Assembly (NCBI GenBank): GCA_033961575.1
Contig: CM066732.1
Location: 54,155,001-54,219,000, forward strand
Direction: 5' to 3'
DNA length: 64,000 nucleotides
Source of the DNA: Aselliscus stoliczkanus
Lineage: Eukaryota; Chordata; Mammalia; Chiroptera; Hipposideridae
In this document: one piece after another, positions 58,740-64,000 of the stretch
How the letters are laid out: each line of letters starts with the position of its first letter
Position numbering within the stretch: the stretch's first letter is position 1
Program-made: the position numbers and the translations under genes
Notes under the pieces: model-generated
Databases searched by the model: none
The model's input: only the letters and a program-made list of their open reading frames with translations
What the model was told of the DNA's origin: nothing

Positions 58740-59060
58740 CCAAGCAAGTTTTTGAAGCTCTGCAGGGGTTTCTAGCAGCTACCAATTTCAAAGACTGGCC
58801 TAGGGTATAGTTTCCAGTCATGGCTGCACACTGGGACCACCTAGGCGTGTTTTAAAATTTTGACCTGCAGGAGGGTCGGCCCAGTGGTGCGGTGGTTAAG
58901 CGCTGGCTTGGGATGCCAGCGGCCCCGGTTCGGATCCCACATGAGGGCCAGTGACACTGCCCTCTTAAAAAAAAAAGGAAAAGAAAAATTTGGCCTGCAG
59001 GAATACCTGAGGCCAATAAAGTCACATCTCAGAAGTGGTCCAGATCATTCTAATGAGCAA
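58740..59060 (-). mobile_element. MER5A-like hAT remnant split by a head-only SINE
   Basis: The left part contains 'gcacactgggaccacctagg' and the right part 'gaatacctgaggccaataaa'. These rejoin into a MER5A-type sequence when the SINE and one copy of its target duplication are removed. Confidence 0.5.
58873..58983 (+). mobile_element. Head-only SINE (copy 3), about 110 bp
   Basis: It carries only the tRNA-like head ('gggtcggcccagtggtgcgg', B box GGTTCGGATCC at 58927-58937) and stops right after 'gccagtgacactgccct', where an A-rich tail begins. The flanking repeats are 'aaaattttgacctgcagga' at 58854-58872 and, with one change, 58984-59002. The body found in copies 1, 2 and 4 is absent. Confidence 0.92.
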
Positions 59061-59224
59061 ACAGGTTGGAGGTCCACTTCCACAGGCAAATCCCCTCAGG
59101 AAAAATACAGGGAAAGCTCCCAGCGCCCTCACTTCCTGGTGATAGGAAGATGGACCCCTGCCCATGGACTGCCTTCTCTGTGACCGGATGGCCAGTCTTC
59201 CCATAAAGCCCATGGAGCTGAGCT

Positions 59225-59625
59225 TCCCTAACAACTCTTTAACTTGATTGAGGAACTGACACATATAATTGTATGTGTTTAAGTTGTACTTGATGATTTG
59301 ATAGACATATACATTGTCAAATGATTACCAATTTCAAACTTTCTTGGGATGAGAATGCGTGTGATCTGTTCTCAGCAACTTTCAAGCACCGAGTATCGTG
59401 TTGCAGGCACCACACTGCACATCAGACCTTCGGGACTTCTTGGAACTGAAAATTTGCACCCTTCGACCGACGCCACCTCCCCACTCCCCCAGCCCCTGGC
59501 AACCACCATTCTATTGTCATTAAGAAATCGGCTTTTTCCCACCTGCAGTACTCTGTCTGGCTTATCTCACTTAGAATGACCTCCATTTTCATCCATGTTG
59601 TTGCCAATGACAGATATTGGTTTTC
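59225..59625 (-). mobile_element. Old L1M 3' UTR, reverse orientation
   Basis: It contains 'gtgtttaagttgtacttgat', 'cccccagcccctggcaacca', 'ccattctattgtcattaaga' and 'ggcttatctcacttagaatg', then 'ttttcatccatgttgttgcc'. This is the well-known antisense 3' UTR of old L1s. Confidence 0.75.
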
Positions 59626-59629
59626 TAGG

Positions 59630-61288
59630 ACCAAGTTTGGGTATTTTCTTGGTCTTTTTGAAGAACCAGCTTTTGGATTCAATTAGTAATAATCCTTCAA
59701 AGTTAAACAGGAGGGAAGAACCTACAGTGTGTACCATGACTGTGGGTGAATCCATAAGCTTCAGGACCGTGTACTCATGCAAATGGCAACTTCCAGGGAC
59801 CGACATCCTGGGAACGCAGGATTGGTACCAGGGCAGCTGAGGAGGCACTGTCTGAACAGGGAGGCGCTGAGACGTATCCTGAATGTCTGTGGCCTCCCTG
59901 GTACACCCCACGATGATGCTTCAAGCACTCATATCTTCTTTTAACCGTGTATATGCCTTTCACACCCTTTATCTGAGATTTATATTTAAAAGGGGAATAC
60001 AGTCCCTAACCTGGTTTTCATACATTGAGATGAGCGGGACCCTCAGAATGTTGTCCCTCCAAAGCGCCAAAAAGGGGACACAGAGAGTGTGTCTCAAGGG
60101 CAGTACATATTCCCCCAGATAAAGGACGAGGCATGGGCTGGAATTTGGGCCACGCAAAGAACAAGAAAAATGACAGATGTCAGATACTCATCCTACGCTG
60201 GACAATTATGTGAAACACAGCAGCCTCTTTGTCCTTCAATTAGAGTCAAGGTTTCGTCTGCCCTTTTAAAAATGTATGAAAAACCTATTGCTTTATGTAC
60301 TTTCATTTCTTACCTTTGCAAATATTCTAATCAGATAAGGATTTCAAAAGCTAGGTGACTATAAGCTTTTGGACTCAAATTGGCCCACGTTTAGGATAAT
60401 ACTTGCAAAAATATAAAGTGTGGTTTATTGAATTTGGGATTTTCAGGTCGCTGATAACCAGTCTTATGTTGATTGTTACGGTGTTCTTACAAAGGGCTGG
60501 AGCCCTTCACAAAATTATAGTATTTTTAATCTTGAGCTGCTGACCAAAGAGTTCCAATCTATAATAATCTTTTTATAAGCATTCACATAAGCTCCTGAAT
60601 AGCCTTTCTTTGGTGGTGTCCTTAGGTCTCCTTTAAGCATCCAGAGTAGGAACCACCTTAATGAGCCTCATGTTCCTGGCACTCCTATGCTTAGGACACG
60701 TTTTAACCTCAAGTAATGCCGAGTATTGGAAAAGAGACAATACGCCTCAATCCTTCCGACCTCAGAAAGGAATTGATCCAAACTCACCCTCTTGATATTT
60801 TCCCCCTCTAAGCAAAATGTTCCCTTCCTAAATCCTAGGATGGAACATTAACGAGAGATGAAATGGCAGAAGCAATGAAATGGCGTCCACTGCATTTTAA
60901 GTGTTGGAAACAAAATACAAAAGAACAGGCTTTTTGACAGTAAAATCTTACAAGAACCGAAGAATGTGCATGATCATGATGAAGCAAGTGGAAATAAAGC
61001 AAAATTATCCCAGGTTTTAAGATCCTGAATTCACTATTTATTGTTTTCAATGTTTTCTTTAGAAAACAAAGTCCAAATTTAAATCCAAAATATCCTGTAG
61101 TATAGTTCATCTCTCCTCTGACCTAAAGTCCTAGAAAGATAAGATACCCAAACTTTACATGACTAGTCTATTATTTAAAATGTTAGTTTTGACATTTACA
61201 AAGTACTCCCTGGAAATATTTCCTTTCAAATAATGTCACTCAGAAATTCTCTTATTTTTTCTGTCATTCAGCGTTCAGCTTCAAGAAT
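59630..61288. other. No gene seen
   Basis: AT-leaning sequence; no exon or named repeat is supported. Confidence 0.35.
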
Positions 61289-61296
61289 GAGGACTT

Positions 61297-61724
61297 GGGC
61301 CAGCCGAGTTGGCGCACTGGTTAAGAGCCGGTTTGGGACACCAGCGGTCCCGGTTCAGATCCCACATATGAGGGCCAGTGACACTGCCCTCTACAGCTAA
61401 CAACAGCTCCACCTGGAGCTGGGCTCTGCGAGCCCCGGTGACGGTGTAGGCTGCAGCCCCTGCTGCAGTGGGCTGCCATAGGCTACAGTGAGTGGCCCGC
61501 AGCCAGTGTGCGCGGTTAGCAGCCAGCGTGAGCTGCCAATAGCCGCGGTGAGCGACACCCAGAGGCCGGCGACCGATCTGCCTCATCCGAGAAGAGCGCA
61601 ATGATGATACCAACATGGGCCAGTGAAGCAACGCCCTCCGCAACTAGACTGAAGAAAAGACAGCAACTTGTCTGTTCCCCTTCCCCAATTCCTAATTCCC
61701 CAATAAAAAATTTAAAAAAAAAAA
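61297..61724 (+). mobile_element. Full-length lineage-specific tRNA-derived SINE (copy 4)
   Basis: The head 'gggccagccgagttggcgca' and a B box GGTTCAGATCC near 61,351 are followed by the repetitive body ('ggtgacggtgtaggctgcag', 'tgagctgccaatagccg') and the tail 'cagcaacttgtctgttcccc' ending in A. It is flanked by GAGGACTT at 61289-61296 and 61725-61732. Confidence 0.92.
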
Positions 61725-61967
61725 GAGGACTTACCGTGCACCCCAGCCCCCTCAGTCTGGTTGTGGGGACACAAGCCAGGACAATGAATTTTGCAATTGA
61801 GGAAAATATAGATATCTAAGAGGATCTGCCCGGGTTATTGGGGATAACCTGCAGGAAACGTGAATGTGCTTCAGGCGCAGAGAGCCACACCCAAGCTGTC
61901 TTGAAGGGCAGGCAGAGGACATCCTTGCTACAACGAGGGAAAGGAAGAAGAATGGGGCAGACAGTAC

Positions 61968-61970
61968 AGC

Positions 61971-62001
<31 letters not shown>

Positions 62002-62087
62002 CAGAGAGACAGAGAGACAGAAAGACAGAGAGAGACAGAGAGAGACAGAGAGAGAGAGACAGAGACAGAGAGAGAGAGACAGAGACA

Positions 62088-62127
<40 letters not shown>

Positions 62128-62190
62128 CAGAGAGAGACAGAGAGAGAGAGACAGAGAGACAGAGACAGAGACAGAGAGAGAGAGACAGAG
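61968..62190. repeat. (GA)n / (GACAGA)n purine-rich satellite
   Basis: About 220 bp of GAGA interspersed with GACAGA units, almost free of T on this strand. It is open in several frames only because of its periodicity. Confidence 0.97.
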
Positions 62191-62194
62191 AAGC

Positions 62195-62555
62195 AGGAGA
62201 AATGCAACAAGCAAGCTGTTACTAGAGCGAAGGGTTGAGATGGGGAGAAAGTAAGACCTTGTGGGGATTCTAGGGTAAGGAAGGAGTTTGGAAGTCATCT
62301 CTTGACCTGCACGAATGCATTAATTCCTAAAAAGAACCCCAAGAGATTATGTAAACCAGGTCACATGTCGCGGAAATGGCAGAGCCGGGGTCAGAGCCCA
62401 GGAACCAAGCCCGTACTCAACCTCTGCCCTAGTCCCATGTAGGGAACTACATGGCGGACGGGCTTACAGGGAACAAGGCTGGAGGAAAGGCCTGTTTGGA
62501 ATCTGGCTGTATTCCAGGCAAGAACTGACAAGAGGTACACGTAAGATAGTGATAA
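62195..62555. other. No gene seen; MIR-like piece at about 62,370-62,430
   Basis: 'gcggaaatggcagagccggg' followed by 'gtcagagcccaggaacc' is a MIR-like core. Nothing else is recognised. Confidence 0.4.
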
Positions 62556-62559
62556 GGGC

Positions 62560-62765
62560 TCTAGGCTCTGGGCTCAGAACCTCTTTGGGTTAAAATGTTG
62601 GCTCCACCAACCAACCAGCTGTGTAATTATAGACAAGGGCCTTCCAGGTGCCTCAGTTTCTCTACCTATAAACTAACAACAGCAACATTACCTGTCTGAT
62701 AGGAGTTTTGAGGATTGAATGCGATCATATAGATAAAGCACACTTAGCCTAATGGCCAGGAGTCG
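62560..62765 (-). repeat. MIR SINE, reverse orientation
   Basis: It contains 'ctgggctcagaacctctttg', 'accagctgtgtaattataga', 'tgcctcagtttctctaccta' and 'aggagttttgaggattgaat', the full reverse MIR order. Confidence 0.88.
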
Positions 62766-62769
62766 GTGG

Positions 62770-63715
62770 TCAAAATTTGGTCTGCCTTCTTCAAATGCTG
62801 GACTGCAGACAGTAAGGGCCTGTTGTGTTAGAAGATACAATCAGCAGGATTTGGGGGTTGATTTGGGCCTGATGGAGCAGGTAATGGAAAAGGAGGCAGG
62901 GAAGACCAGAGGTTTTCAGCCTGCAGGTAGGTTACTGGGTAGATGGAAAGGCCACCAGCTACAGTGAAGGTGCTCGTGGAAAACAGATGACTTCCTTTCC
63001 TTCTGGGCATGAGTTTAAGGTGTTAATGAGCATCCACACCCAGATGCCCAGACTTGGCTGGACATGAGTAGGCTGCTCGGGGAGTGGCACAGGGGCCAAC
63101 AGGTGATCATGCAACAGTGGGCCTGGGCTAGGGTTCTGAAAAGGATGGACATTTATTTTGGGTTAATATACAGAATGCAATGATATTCAAATAACATGAA
63201 AATACAGAAAATGACAGATTCCGCACGGTGGGAACGAAGAATGACTTCTAACATTCAGATACACAGTATGTTCCCATTGTTTAGAAAAATTATGGCACTA
63301 AGAGCGCATTTTGACCCCAAGCCATCAATGTCAAATAAAGACAAATACCTTCTATACACTCAGACTGAGTCAGACAGATTTTATGAAGCTATGCTCAGAA
63401 AGAAAAAAGTAAATTTGATATTATCTCTAACAAACAATACCAATTTTTTTAAAGGGTATATTCTATAACCACTTTTTAAAGCACAACGAAAACACACGGA
63501 TCTCAAGATTGTCCCAATCTTTATTCCCAATAAAAAGAAGTTCATGTAAATGATCTGATGTCAGGATGTCAACTGGGCAGATTTCTTCTATTTCCTTAAG
63601 TCATTTCCCCCTAATATCTGGGATCTTGTTTCCGCAAAATGATCAAAACTTGACATAGGTCTGCTCTATCCACTTAGCAAAGCACTATCAAGTAATTTTA
63701 CTTATCCTGTCACTT
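62770..63715. other. No gene seen
   Basis: Mixed then AT-rich. A 90-codon frame at 63,196-63,468 has no recognised domain and no exon signals that I would trust. Confidence 0.35.
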
Positions 63716-63735
63716 GTGAACAAAGCCTTCTTTTA

Positions 63736-63848
63736 TTTTATTTATTTTATTTTAAGGGCAGTGTCACCGGCCCTCATACGTGGGATCCAAACCTGGACCG
63801 CTGGCGTCTCAAGCCAGCTCTTAACCACCATGCCACTTGGCCAGCCTC
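63736..63848 (-). mobile_element. Head-only SINE (copy 5), about 110 bp, reverse orientation
   Basis: On the minus strand it reads head, B box (GGTTTGGATCC at 63784-63794), 'cggtgacactgccct', then an A-rich tail (T-rich at 63736-63754 here). It is flanked by a 17-bp direct repeat AACAAAGCCTTCTTTTA at 63719-63735 and 63849-63865. It ends at the same point as copy 3. Confidence 0.93.
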
Positions 63849-63865
63849 AACAAAGCCTTCTTTTA

Positions 63866-64000
63866 AAATCTGGGATATTGGGAATTAAGTTGAACACCAT
63901 CAGTCAAAATATCAGTAAAGACATAAGCAGCCCACCAACTACAGCAATTCCAGCTCAGCATGCTGGTGACACACACCTGGGGACCTGCAAATTTCCTGTC
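63866..64000. other. Window end, nothing recognised
   Basis: Short unassigned stretch. Confidence 0.3.

Noticed and set aside
61752..62298. Frames of SLSLSLC or RERERDR repeats
   Set aside because: Simple GA-rich repeat translated in various registers.
63196..63468. 90-codon frame near the window end as a possible exon
   Set aside because: No family resemblance, no trustworthy splice signals, and AT-rich surroundings of repeat character.

Overview
This is a mammalian nuclear genomic window. It holds L1, MIR, L2, MER5A, MER20 and MLT1-type repeats, CpG-poor AT-rich blocks beside CpG-rich blocks, and no compact intron-less gene order. A lineage-specific tRNA-derived SINE is present in five copies. 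It has a Pol III A and B box in the head and, in full copies, a tail running through a pyrimidine-rich stretch into 'ccccaatt' and an A-rich end. This recalls SINEs of rhinolophoid bats, so I infer a laurasiatherian mammal, possibly a bat. That assignment is from memory of the family, not from a search. A fairly young L1 with an open ORF1 argues against a lineage that lost L1 activity.

Layout. Bases 1-26,000 are GC-rich and repeat-poor: no convincing protein-coding exon, one full SINE (10.1 kb), a G-rich minisatellite (12.1-12.4 kb), scattered MIRs, a solo retroviral LTR (18.9-19.7 kb), an MLT1-type LTR (19.8-20.2 kb) and old L1/MER5A pieces (22.5-23.1 kb). A second, longer solo LTR of the same retroviral family lies at 24.6-25.7 kb. 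About 470 bp downstream, on the same strand, is the only recognisable host coding exon: the first exon of an ANKRD26/POTE-like ankyrin gene, with its leader tandemly duplicated (26.2-26.8 kb). I find no following ankyrin exon in the window, so it is either a gene fragment or the 5' end of a gene with a very long first intron.

From about 26.8 kb the sequence turns AT-rich: ancient L1, then a 3.2 kb L1 insertion (28.5-31.8 kb) with 17-bp target duplications, a complete ORF1 and a mostly deleted ORF2, then a 79-bp mariner-type MITE at 32.1 kb. A short CpG-rich island (33.4-34.2 kb) carries a 27-28 bp minisatellite whose every unit contains an ETS-type CCGGAAGT core, followed by a splice-donor-like site. 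The rest to 52 kb is mostly ancient L1, L2, MIR, MER5A and MER20 plus simple repeats. One repeat-free AT-rich block at 41.0-41.55 kb is dense in homeodomain-like cores. Bases 53-58.6 kb are GC-rich without a recognisable gene. The last 5 kb hold three more SINEs and a GA-rich satellite.

The window is a record of layered mobile-element insertions around one orphan ankyrin-gene exon and one possible promoter island. Functional statements beyond repeat identity and the exon call are inference.
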